From: Tamarix chinensis
Lineage: Eukaryota; Streptophyta; Magnoliopsida; Caryophyllales; Tamaricaceae
Length of the DNA stretch: 64,000 nucleotides
Direction: 5' to 3'
Assembly: GCA_030549775.1 (NCBI GenBank)
Contig: CM060171.1
Span: 138,292,859-138,356,858 of the forward strand
The position numbers and the translations under genes were made by a program. Below are positions 35,170 through 46,068 of the stretch, in pieces. How positions within the stretch are numbered: the first letter of the stretch is position 1; every line of letters starts with the position of its first letter. The notes under the pieces are model-generated. The model was not told where the DNA came from. It ran no database searches and saw only the letters and a program-made list of their open reading frames with translations.

Positions 35170-36530
35170 TATGATGGGCCAAATACGCAAGTGCATGAAC
35201 TCGTTGTAGCACATTAAGGTCGTATCCCACAGGGACTTCGTTGTTAATTATTTAATCTTCACCACTTATGACTATCTATATAAATTAAATTTGGGGAGTA
35301 GAAAATGACTAACAAAATAAAATTAAATAGTAATGATAACGGTAGTAAAAAGAAACTAATTAAAATCCTAGGATTGGATTGTCAACGTAAATCGATAATT
35401 AATAAATAATCAATTTAATGAATAAATAATTATCTAAATTTGAGAGTTTAAAATCGCCTAAATTAATTAATAGCCTCTTTCAAGGTCTAAAAGTCGTACC
35501 TAATCTAAATTAATAACTTATTTTCATAGTATTAAATCGAATTAGATCCATTACATTCTATGCTAAATTGGTTAAATCTCCAAGAGACTCTAGCTTGCTT
35601 TTGTGGTTTGATTCTCCCATTTAATTTTTAGATTTTTGGTTATTAATCTTCACCTTTCAATTATTAAATTAAACCTATATTTAATCAAATTAGTGATCAA
35701 GAAATTCAACCATAAGTGAAGCACTTAACAATTCAAATCAAGAATTCAAAACAAAAATTAAACTAATTTATCATTAATCAACAATTTAGACTAGATCCAA
35801 TCCTATAAAATGAATCTACTCACTCATAGTTAAATCAATAGACACAAATAGAGAAATTAGACATTGATGAAATAAAAAAAAAGGTAATAGATTAGAATAT
35901 AGAACCAGGGTGTTGAAGATATGAAGAGTTGATAATTACAAAGCTTTGAAATTAAATCTAATGGGGTTTGTGCATCAAAGAGAGATAAATACAAAATAGA
36001 GGAATAAATTAGATGAAGTGCAATGAGAAAGAAAGATTGCCTCTCAAAATCTCCTCTTAGTCATCCCCTATTAGGTCTAGAAAAATCTGATGCTCAATGT
36101 AATTGTCTGATCCATTAATATCATGCTAACAAAACAAAATTTGATACCCAACATAGTTGTGTTGAGGTCAAAGACTAAGTATTCACACTAAAAACATGCA
36201 TGGCCATGTTGATCAATATGGTAGGTCGTGTTAGCTCATAACTTCTTCGTTCAGAGTCAAAATAAGATGATCTTGGATGTGTTAGAAAGTTGAGAAGAAG
36301 ATCTATAACTTTTGTTATTTACACTTTTCCAAATTAAGATGTAATCAAGTAAAAAGTTCTTCACTTTTTAATAAAATCCTTCATAACTCCTCATATTAGC
36401 CTTATTTGTATCCATTGAATGTACCTACAAAACAAAATGCCAAGGATGTAGTATCCACGAATCTAATAGAAAATCCAACAATATGCATAAAGAATCGATG
36501 GAAATAGGAATATATATAAAGAGAGAGAAT
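35170..36530 (+). repeat. Dispersed non-coding element with TCGTATCCCACAGGGA block
   Basis: From about AAATACGCAAGTGCATG to a block with CATAACTTCTTCGTTCAGAG (about 36238), this segment is unlike the rest of the LTR. The combination of a CGTATCCCACAGGGA head and a CATAACTTCTTCGTT tail recurs in plant intergenic DNA in my experience. I cannot name its class, and no TSD was resolved. Confidence 0.4.
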
Positions 36531-37666
36531 CATCCTAATATTAATCGTTTTACCAATTTATTAACATAACCAATTATGAATAAGATATTAATAATTTAAA
36601 GTGAAATGTTACGTGAATTGGAATGAGATGTTTTATGGGTATATTCTACTAGAAGATAATAGTGGCTCGAGTATGTTTTTATTTGAGAGGTGCATCAACC
36701 CTTTCCACATGATTAAGAGTAGTGGAGCCTTAAGCTCAATGTGAATGATTATATGATATGAGATAAGTAACTAATAGATAAGATATTAATCACTTAAAGC
36801 AAATGATTAGGTGAATTATAACTAAGGGATTGTGGTTGTTCCACCGAACGATAATGGTGGTTCACGTGTTTTCTTTCATAAGAGTTGTTTTGGACAATTC
36901 CACCAGTTTAAGAATAGTGGTCAGAAGTGTGTTGGCTTGATATATTTTGGGTTTGTTCCATGGGATAAGAATAGTGTCTCATATGTGTTGTCCCTAAGAG
37001 GTGCTTTAGTTATTTCTATCTAACAATAATAGTGGCTCAATATGAATGAGAATATGATTCTAATATAAGTACTAATGAGATGTGGAATTGGTATTTATCT
37101 TGCATCATTTTATGCTTAACACACATGCATGCATATTCTTTGTTGTGAACTCATGTTTTATGTGTAACCCTTTCTTGACTTTATTATTATCTTATTTAAT
37201 ATATAGCGTACTAATCTTCCTTTTCATGAGTGCTACTCATTCCCACGAGCAGACGACTCAGATACTTTTGTGTAGATTGATGAGGAAACTTTGGATGACT
37301 TTGCTTCATATGATGTTTTATGTATGGAGGAGTGATCTTATATATCGGGGCTTGATGTAGAGTCATATTAGCCTATAGTTATCTATACTTGGATATCTTT
37401 TTGAACTATTTGTTCTATGGAAGCCCTTTTGATGTATTTGATATTATACCCAAAGCTAATAATCAAAACTCGTATTTAGGTTCATGAATCTTCTCTCATT
37501 TTATATTTGTTACGTTTTATGTTCTATTTGTTTCCCTTATGATTGATGTAAGGATGGTATAGTAAGTCACACTCATGTCAATTATGACGTTAACACCCAA
37601 TTATTTTAATAATACACTTTCGTAAAAAAGAAAGACATTTTTAGTAGTAAATTTTGGGGTGTTACA

Positions 37667-38249
37667 AATGTAGAACAAGCAAGAAGAACAAAAATAAATA
37701 AATCATGGAAACATGTTTTTTTTTTCATATGCACAAAATAAATAATTAGGGGTTCAAATTATTTTTAATGGATGCAATATATATATTCGGCCTAAGAGTT
37801 AGTTTGATGTCCAACGGACAGAAACAAAAAACAACCAATCATTTTTAGAAGTAAATTACAAGTCTAATTATGTAAGTTAATTAGGGATAACAAAATAGGA
37901 TATTACAACCAACTTTTATCCCAGAAAGATTTAGTTTTATAGTAACGAGCCTACTAGTAAGAAAGAAGGCACTTTCTTTGAAAGTAATCGTGTTATAGTT
38001 GTTCAAGACAGGAAATTTGGTAGAACAAGGGGGTATACTTTAGGTGATGAAATATTTTTACATGCACGCGCACGATCCAAGAAGGATAATAAGAAAAGAC
38101 TAACCTGAATATTAGGTTCTTTTGTTTTAATGGGGTAAGGAATATAAAGAAGTGCCCATATTGCCAAAGAAAGAAAAAAAACACTAAAAGGATTGTACCA
38201 AGGGTGCAATAGATGAAGAGGAACTTGTTGGTGCTCTCTTAGTGTAAAG
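37667..38249. other. Unassigned DNA between LTR and copia piece
   Basis: No element termini or coding signal. ORFs here are short and biased by composition. Confidence 0.35.
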
Positions 38250-38277
38250 GATGGATGAACATAAAGATGATTGAATA

Positions 38278-38541
38278 TTGAATTTATGGTGTTCTCAACA
38301 CATATCCTTGAAGTCATTTGATGGGAATTTAGTGTCATTGGCAAGTGGGGAGGAGGTTAAAGTTGAAGGAATAGGAGAGATTGAGATCAAGACTCATGAT
38401 CAAAGGATTAGAAATCTAGTAAAGGTTCTAAAACTTAGTCTCAATTTGATTTACTTAGTAAATCTGGATGATTTGGGTTATGATATGCTTGGAGCACAGT
38501 TAGATGAAGGTCACAAAATTAAGGAACATGATATTGCTTAG
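38278..38541 (+). pseudogene. Ty1/copia protease / GAG-pre-integrase region fragment
   Basis: An 87-codon open frame begins NLWCSQHISLKSFDG and continues with LASGEEVKVEGIGEIEIKT and LSLNLIYLVNLDDLGYDM. This is the pattern of copia polyprotein around the retropepsin and the following segment (family: W-x-LDSG-CSxHM ... VxGIGxVxIK ... VPxLKxNLISLGxLDxxGY). The catalytic DSG motif itself is lost upstream. It is followed within 80 bp by a purine-rich tract and the LTR, so RT, RNase H and integrase have been deleted. Confidence 0.7.
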
Positions 38542-38616
38542 TCCAAAGACTTAGGAAAATCTCTTTAAGCTTGTGGGAATAAATATTGTAGGGACTTTAA
38601 GGCTTGAGGGGAGGCG

Positions 38617-39290
38617 TTATAAAGTGGAGGTTGATGCCATGATCATGTGGTATGAGGCTTGAATGATAGTATTGTTAGGATTCAAGCCTATATGCTAAAG
38701 ATAAAGAAGATCTAGATTGTATATCTTTGTAGTTCCAAATTTTATCTTCTTTTTAGATATAAGCTTTATCTTATTAGTAATAGAATTTTTTGTTAAGCGA
38801 TATAAAGAGGGTCTTTTGCAAAGCATTAGAATATAAGATAATGAACAAGAAATTAGGAGAGAATTATTGTATTCTAGATCTAGTGAAGATGAAGTAGATG
38901 AAAATTTTAATTGAGAATAGGATTTTTAATTTAGTGGATTAGTTAAGAGGGTTATTCTTGATAAGTTTGGTGAGGAATAACATGCTTGAGTTTGCATTAC
39001 ATAAGAGGATAGTAGTAAAATTTAAGTTTTGCAAGTATTGGTTCCTTAATTTGAGTTGTACTTTGCATAATTTTGGTGATTTTATTCTTTAGCATATTTG
39101 GTATGTAGATAGGTGATGCAGACACAGGCACATGACCTAGTTTATTATCCAAAGGGTTCTTACAGGTTGAAGGACTAGTTTAAGAACACTATAAAGGTCA
39201 ACATACCAATGATTCGTATTTTGTTATTCTATATATAAGATCCGGTGCTTCTACGGATAAACTAAGGTGTAGTTTCCCAAGACTATCCAA
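38617..39290 (+). repeat. Ty1/copia LTR, uninterrupted copy
   Basis: Preceded by the purine tract GAGGGGAGGCG (about 38606-38616), a plausible polypurine tract. From 38670 it aligns throughout with the split LTR at 15974-16075 plus 25120-25640, including the segment across the CACTA B insertion point. Exact borders and TSD not established. Confidence 0.65.
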
Positions 39291-39299
39291 ACACTAATT

Positions 39300-40540
39300 A
39301 TTATTATTACTATCTATTTTTGATGGTGAAGTATAAAAATACTTAATCTATAGAATAATAAATAAAAATAAAGCAATGAGAATTACACATTCAAATTTTG
39401 TAATCATGTTCTAACTTTCTTATATTAATCATATTGCCAATATATAAGAAAATATCAAACATTATAAAAAGAAAAAGTAATTTATGCTTGATTAATCATG
39501 CATATAATTTTTTTTTCAAATAATAATATTAATGAATAAATAATATACAATAACTACCATAAACTAATACGATTTTATCCATAAAATAAACAAAACTCAA
39601 GTATTTTAGTTTGATACAAATATAATCCATGTATAATTTCATATTTACATATAAGTCTTCTTAGCATATCAATAATCTTGAAATATGACTCGGGTTTGAC
39701 TTGTTTAACTAAATAAACAAGCTGAGTCAAGCTTACGAGCCTAAGCTAAAATCAAACAGACCTGAACTTTTTCTAATTTGACATTGGCTCATTTAATAAA
39801 TAAGCTTGAGAGTAAGGTTCGAGCTCAACTTATCTAACATAACTAGCAAAATCGAACTAAACTTTTAACGAACCAAACCGAACAGTTCGCAAGTTGGATC
39901 AGCTCATTTACAACTATAATATTAATATTTTAGTATCTTGTAAATTCCATATCAACAACTTAATTAACTTCATACTAGTTACAAACTTGTAAAAGTAAAA
40001 CGGTTTAATTGGTTTATCCGACAATAAACAAAAAGACAATGACAAAAAAGAATCATTTATATCATATCATATTTGATCATATTTGTTACAATGAGTTTAC
40101 CACTAATGTCGGTATAAGTTGAAGTGACTTTAGCCAATCCATACTCACGGAACTTATAGATCTCAATTGAACCATCATTAAAAATAAAATAGATCTTAGT
40201 TATATATATATATATATAGCATAAAGGATTTCAGTTATTTTTATGGTGATCCAATTTAAATCACACTTTTCTTAATATATATATATCAAGTGTAAAATAA
40301 TACATGAGCTTCTTAATATAAAATAACTACGGTTTTATAGGTGTGAGAATTTGATTTGATTATGTTGATCCATAATATAATTTATAACAATACCTAATAT
40401 AAATATATTAGTTTTTTATAAAAATAAAATAGATCCAACTTGAATTGTTGAACAATAAATCTGATTCAAAACAATCTTAATCGAAACAGACTTAAATGAT
40501 CAGTCGGTGAACTCAGAACTCAAAAAATCCTACTTTTTTT
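39300..40540. other. AT-rich DNA with GAGCTCG-type word repeat
   Basis: About 39670-39920 is rich in degenerate GAGCTC/GAACC/CTCG words and ends near CATTTACAACTATA, similar in style to the word-rich elements at 508-1930 and 7982-8450. The rest shows nothing recognisable. Confidence 0.4.
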
Positions 40541-40566
40541 TTTATATCCTATGTCCATCGTATCGA

Positions 40567-40609
40567 CCGAGAGGGTCTAGTCCTGAATCCCGAGTCTACC
40601 GACCCTCGG
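40567..40609. other. GC-rich imperfect hairpin
   Basis: CCGAGAGGGTC at 40567-40577 can pair with GACCCTCGG at 40601-40609, leaving a GA bulge and a 23-base loop. It sits in a GC-richer patch (40550-40760) that could be old single-copy DNA. No function assigned. Confidence 0.4.
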
Positions 40610-41063
40610 AGTGAAAACAAAGTGTCACTCATTCCCGATGACAACTTGGCAAGGCTAAATTAGTCAAATTAGGATGAGGCGGATTGAACGGAAGCTACTA
40701 GACTACGGCAGCTACCGCACACACTCACTCGTGGATGCACGATGGAAGTTTCCAGGTGGTTTTCATTTGTTAGTTCTTTTTTTTTTTTTCTAATGAGAGG
40801 GCTAATTGATTTGACAATGATATTTCATGAGTAGATCTGTCATTTTAATGACCGCATTGGCTTCTTTCCTAGTCACGGGCCCAAAATTATAGCGGACGCA
40901 TATCTTTTATTTAAGGCCACTAGCTTTGCAAGGATTTATTTGATGACTTAACGCTTGATTACAGTTTTATAAAAACGAACGCCAATAAGATGGACGTCTA
41001 TTTTTTTTTTCTTTTATGCGAAGGATATCTCTTTTTATCCAAAGATCTCTCTCTCTATTCTCC

Positions 41064-41064
<1 letters not shown>

Positions 41065-41105
<41 letters not shown>

Positions 41106-41309
41106 TTTAGGCTATTATATAAATTACTATTTAAAATACAAATATAGGAATTCTTAATAACCGTTAGATTTAGAAGATTTAAGGATTGAAATTAAAATAA
41201 ATTTAAGTTAGGTATGTATTAAATTTTGACCGTTGATCGAATACTAATCTAATGGTTATGATTGAGTCCTATACATGGATCTTAGAAAGGATGTGTATGA
41301 GACATTCAC

Positions 41310-41354
<45 letters not shown>
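41065..41354. mobile_element. (TA)n-flanked small element (Micron-like arrangement)
   Basis: A 210-bp unique core (41104-41313) has (TA)n on both sides (41065-41102 and 41314-41354). The core includes ACCGTTAGATTTAG and GACCGTTGATCGA blocks. MITEs that target TA microsatellites (rice Micron type) show this arrangement. The family assignment is inference. Confidence 0.45.
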
Positions 41355-41359
<5 letters not shown>

Positions 41360-41456
41360 ATAAATAAAATTATTTTTAAAATATTTGATATTTAAAGGTA
41401 AAATGAAAGACCACCGTCCATTTTTATACTCCTTTACAAGTTACACTGTAGATAAT

Positions 41457-41592
41457 TAGATTTGTTTAACTCAACTTATTAAAAATAATTATTTATCTTT
41501 AAAAAAATATTAAATTAAATAATTTTTAAAATAAATAATCATCTAAACTAATTATTTTTGACAAATAATTTATAATAATAACTAAGTAATCT
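41457..41592. mobile_element. AT-rich fold-back MITE, copy 1
   Basis: Begins TTTGTTTAACTCAACTTATTAAAAATAATTATT-like and contains complementary AATAATT arms. It resembles the segment at 54227-54365. No certain TSD. Confidence 0.35.
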
Positions 41593-41599
41593 ATTCTTC

Positions 41600-42127
41600 A
41601 CATAAAAGGAAAAAAAAACAAGTAAAGAAGGAGGGGTGAATGGAGATGATTGTAATATAGCGAGAAACAACTTGAGCCTAGGTGCCCGGGCAAAAGTCTG
41701 CACCTCATTCAATTGGTGGTACGAATGCAGGTGTTTCAAAAGCATCCTTCACATAAAAAATAGCGTCGCCTATATTGATGTCTGTTTTGACATTTAATTT
41801 CGGCCGGTGGATTTAACGAGAATGGCCGGAACTGTTTTAGAATCAAATACGAACAGCGCCACCGAGGACTAAGACGTCGACTAGAATTCCTCCCGGCCAT
41901 CATCATAAAGCAATAAGTGAGCTTTCACCTAGTGTACTGTACTTTTCGTTTGCTAAAGAGACTATCACGCACTTTGACATGATGCCTTACCAAAATATCT
42001 ATTCACACATAATTATGTAGTAGTTAGTGTTAGGCATCGTCTGATAAATTACATGTTGAACTACGGCCATAAAATACAATAATGTTTATTGATAATTTTA
42101 GATATGCGTTGAATGACTCTTTGTTTA
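41600..42127. other. Unassigned DNA left of the Tat element
   Basis: Includes a GC-richer patch at about 41770-41910 without recognisable features. The 5-bp TSD TTAAT of the Tat element follows at 42128-42132. Confidence 0.4.
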
Positions 42128-42132
42128 TTAAT

Positions 42133-42518
42133 TATTGTGTGTATTTTGTAAACCGACGAATTATAAGGGAGTAGCACTAAGAATTAAAGGTAAAAAAAAA
42201 AAAAACAATGGGAAATATTACAAGAGAGAGAAGAGAATAAAAATAAAATAGTTGCATTATAATTTTAGATTATCCAAATTTGGTACAAGATCCTACATAT
42301 ATAGAAATACAATGAGGGATGAGAAAGAGAAAAAAAATAATATATCGTAAAAGATAACAAATTATCTTATCTTACATAGAGAATTGATTCGGTAAAAAAA
42401 TTGTATAGGCTACCGACGTGAGACTAATACCAGTGCTGCTGAAAGATTATTTGCCGGCTCTCGGTCTTTTGGGTCATCACTCCAAAACCAAATGATGCTA
42501 ATTGAGGAACAACTCATA
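42133..42518 (-). repeat. Tat 3' LTR, main piece
   Basis: Aligns with 53818-54151. Its terminal TG has become TA. The last bases (ATATCA, of which ATA is the CACTA D duplication) lie at 46063-46068. Confidence 0.82.
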
Positions 42519-42549
42519 TACTATAATAAAACTCTTTTATAGTAATAAT

Positions 42550-43170
42550 ATTTTTGCAATGATAACACTTTGTTCTTGTAAAAATTTTCTTTTGACAACG
42601 ATAATTTTATGACGTTGTAAAAAGTTATTGCCAAAAATATTTTATTTATATAGTCGTTATTAAAAAAAATATATTTTGCAACGACATTTGTTGTTGCAAT
42701 ATATTCGATAGTTTTTTTGCAACGACATTTATATATTGCAGTATACAAAACGTTTTTGTAACGACTATTTTGTTGTTGCAGAATGTTCATTGAATTTATT
42801 ATAATGACTATACTTACTGCTTTAGATTATTTTAACCCAACGACAAGTTGTTGTAAAAACAATTATCAACAATTTTACTGCAACGTCTATATTTTATTGT
42901 TGTGAAAAATGACTTATGACAACTATTATTAAGTATCGTTAATAAACATTGTTGTTATAAATATTAATTTATTTTCCCTCATCAGATCCAATATGAGTGG
43001 AGAGATGAAAATTAAGAAAAATATTTTTGCAATGATAATTGTTGTTGTAAGTTATACATATAACTATTAGCAACGATATTTTTCATTATCAAATATATTA
43101 TCAATTTATTACAAAGACTATATTGGTTGCAGTATACCTATCATTTTCTACAACAACATCCGCTTGTTGC
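42550..43170. repeat. CACTA D left subterminal GCAACGACA repeats
   Basis: About a dozen diverged inverted pairs of GCAACGACA...TTGTTGTTGCAA type; a matching array is at 45570-46040. The short ORFs rich in N, Y and K here are shadows. Confidence 0.8.
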
Positions 43171-43389
43171 AAAACATACAAAAAAAAAGAAAAAAATAAT
43201 TAAAAAAATGTAAATAAAGTTATACCGGCTTCCCCCAATCCTATTTCTCTCTCATATGTTTCGTCCTATCTTCAACGTCATTTTGTGAGCGATCTTATTC
43301 ATTGTTTACTATCTTATTCTTTGCTCTCTATCCTCGGCTCCTTCCTCCTTGTTTCCATTGCCTTCTTCAAATGGTTTGATGAGTACAAA

Positions 43390-45434
43390 ATATAATTAAG
43401 GCAAGCAAGACATTGACATACATATATTAAGGCCATCTTAAAAGTTACTATTTATCGAGCTCTCCAAACCCTTATTTCACAGATAAGTCAAAACTCTTCC
43501 CATAAGACTCATATAATTTATTCAAATTTAATATATATCATTTAAATACCAATATTAACAATATATTTAAAATTTGTGGTCTAACTCTAACGTTTACACA
43601 TGTAATAATAATATTACAGTTTTAAGGTCACTATTTCCTAATTAGGCCATTATCTCATTTTGAAAAAGCCAAGATATTCAATAATCACTCCAAACAACTC
43701 TCATTATATTATTGTCATATTTTAATGCACCTAACAAGTTAATAATACCAAAATTATCATATTAACTCATATTGACCAAAATACCCTCAAAGATAACTAA
43801 TAGCTCTTTTTTTATGAAAATCATTTATCTTCAATAATCATTATTTTTCAATCCTCCATTTATCATCATACCTCTTAGATATACTTATTTTCCGCTGATC
43901 ATAATTTATTTGGCCCATATTACTCCTCCACAAAATACTTCTAATTAGCTTAACATTATCATATCAGCACATCTTTTAACATTCTTACTCTTTTTCTATC
44001 ATAAAATCCATATTATCATAACACAATATTAACCACATACATGTAACAATATAATAACAATAGCATGCTAAAACACATAACCATTTAGGCATTTAACACA
44101 AAACCCTAAACATCGACTAATATCCTTACCAACAAGGACACCAGGCTCTAAGCACATAAATCCTAAACCGCCTCCTCCAAGATCACCAGAATATCACCTA
44201 CAAAAACAAGACAATATTTGATTAGGATCGAATATTAAAATTGAGGGAAAATTTAAGGTAAAGGAGGGTAAAAATGGAATAACCGAAGTCAAATGGAGGC
44301 TTAAGTTGCGTGGAAATAAGGTGGTGCTATAGTGGAATTATGGTGGTGGTTGGGTAAGGTTTAGCTATGTAAAAAGGGGTGCACGGTCAAAAAAATGGGG
44401 TTGAACAGGCGTGCAGTAGGTTGTGCACACTCAAGTCGTGAGCTAGGAAGTCTCACGGGCAGGCTATGCGAAGGAAGCAATGTTGTGTGCATACAACGTA
44501 CACAGGAGCGATAACAGCGGGGGACACATGAGTGTGCATGAGGTTGTGTGTTGCATGTGCGAGTATGCAAGGGTGAACTGTGAGAGCATGTATAGGTGTG
44601 CGATAAGGAAAAAGGATGGTACACGGTTGTGTGAGTGATCGTGTGTGAGCTATGCGGTTCACAAAATGCAGCAGCATGCAAGGAAAGAAGGGGGGAAAGT
44701 GACGACAGTGGGCAGCGATAGTAAAGGGGATCGATGGGGTGGTTGTGGTGGTTGATCTACCAAGAAAGGGCTGCACTTGGTGGTTGGTTGTGGTGCGATA
44801 ATGTAGGGGGAAGAAGAAGAAGAAGAAGAAGAAGAAGAAGAAGAAGAAGAAGAAGAAGAAGAAGAAGAAGAAGAAAGGATCGGGTAGATGATGCTCGACA
44901 AAGAAAAATGGGGCAATAAATGAGGGAGGGAGAGAGGAGAGAGTTGTGTGTGTGTGTGTGGCATGCAATAGGGAGTGGCAGGGGATGATGATGTTGATGG
45001 TGATGAGCATGGTAGGGAAGGATGGTAGGGCAGCAGAGGCATGAGGGTGATGGTGGGAGGTGATGGTTGAGATGAGAGTTGTGTGTTGAAGGAGCTAAGA
45101 GAAACACACACAAGACAGGAGGAGAAATTAAGAAATCAGCGCAAGGAGGCGGGAAAAGGAAAAGGGAGAAAGAAAAGAAAAAGGGAAAAGGCTGAGGTTA
45201 GGATTTAGATTAAATTTTGATTAGTTAAAATAGGTAAGATTAATGATATAAATCTACTGGGATTAAGGTCGGGTTAAGAAATATAAATTACCCAGGTCAA
45301 ATATTAGGCTTAGGTTAAGATTTTAGGATTAAGGAATTAGGGTAAGGCTAGAATAAAATTCTCTTGAGGTTAGAATTAGATTAAAGTATTAATTATACGA
45401 GATTAGGTTTAGTAGAATTTTTGGGTATTATACA
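43390..45434 (-). mobile_element. Truncated long LTR inside CACTA D, minus orientation
   Basis: On the minus strand it starts TGTATAATACCCAAAAATTC (right end about 45434), like the LTR at 32752, and has the same pyrimidine-rich block 250 bp inside (purine-rich on the plus strand, 44360-45180). Its 3' end is missing or unrecognisable near 43390, so no TSD can be given. Cys/His/Thr- and Pro/Ser-rich ORFs up to 185 codons here come from composition. Confidence 0.62.
44808..44877. repeat. (GAA)n microsatellite
   Basis: About 22 GAA units in the purine-rich LTR block. It produces poly-Arg, poly-Ser, poly-Phe and poly-Leu readings that are not real proteins. Confidence 0.95.
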
Positions 45435-45549
45435 AGTGGCCCTACTTGGTTGTTTCAACTCGGGGTGTTAGAAATGTATGGATCCTAGATGCTATCAGGT
45501 GGTCCCTGCATGGTTGTATCGACTCAGGGTGTTAAATAATGATTGTTTC
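45433..45549. repeat. Imperfect direct repeat, two units of about 45-65 bp
   Basis: GTGGCCCTACTTGGTTGTTTC...CTCGGGGTGTTAG (from 45436) is repeated as GTGGTCCCTGCATGGTTGTATC...CTCAGGGTGTTAA (from 45501), just outside the nested LTR and before the right subterminal repeats. Confidence 0.65.
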
Positions 45550-46068
45550 TAAAGTGTATTCAATTCTTTGCAATGACATAAGCTGTTACAATTAATGTAC
45601 TTTTGCAACGACAAATGTTGTTGTTGTAATATGCTTCTTCTTCTTTTTGCAACGACTTGTTGTTGCCAATTACAGGTTTTTGCAATGATATAATTTATTG
45701 CTAAAATACAACCAATTTTTTTCAACAACAAAAGTTGTTGCTAATTACAAGTTTTTGCAACAACATAAATTGTTGTCGAAGTAGGATCAATATTTCACAA
45801 CGACAAAAGTCGTTACAATATATAAACACATGCATTTAGGTGAAATGATGTATTGTAATGACATATATTTGGCAACGACAATTTTTGTTGCAATTAATTA
45901 CTTTTTGCAACGATCATTGTTGTTGCTTTATTATTTACAACATCATGACATGCAAGGACCCCGCAACAAAAACTATCGTTGCGATATATATTTTTTACAA
46001 AGATTTTCTATCTTTAGCAACAAAAAGTATCTTTGCTAAAAATGGGGGGTTTTTTTATAGTGATATCA

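Larger units (their letters stand above)
32752..37666 (+). repeat. Long LTR (same family), with inserted dispersed repeat
   Basis: Starts TATAATACCCCGAATTTTA (a TGTAACACCCCGAATTTTA end with two G/C to A/T changes) and ends GGGTGTTACA at 37666. Pyrimidine-rich block 33000-33880 at the same offset as in the solo LTR. A roughly 120-bp unit with AATGGCTTAAGTTGAGAATAG occurs twice (34538-34780). The segment about 35170-36530 looks like an insert. Flanking bases (TATAT and AATGT) do not form a TSD, so whether this is a solo LTR is unproven. Confidence 0.68.
42519..46062. mobile_element. CACTA transposon D, 3.5 kb, with nested LTR
   Basis: Left end TACTATAATAAAA (CACTATAA with first C changed to T) at 42519; right end TTTTTATAGTG at 46062. 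TSD ATA at 42516-42518 and 46063-46065. Removing it restores CTCATATCAT in the Tat LTR, exactly as in the intact LTR at about 54143-54152. Subterminal arrays of TTGCAACGACA/TTGTTGTTGCAA lie at 42550-43170 and 45570-46040. A pyrimidine-rich leader-like block is at 43220-43370. No transposase; a minus-strand LTR fills the middle. Confidence 0.88.

Noticed and set aside
32752..37666. Calling this LTR a proven solo LTR
   Set aside because: Flanks TATAT and AATGT do not make a TSD, and an internal insert obscures the structure.
44361..45113. Minus-strand ORFs of 106-185 codons with Thr/His/Cys-rich and homopolymer segments
   Set aside because: Purine-rich LTR block with (GAA)n; the ORFs overlap each other in three frames and lack domain features.
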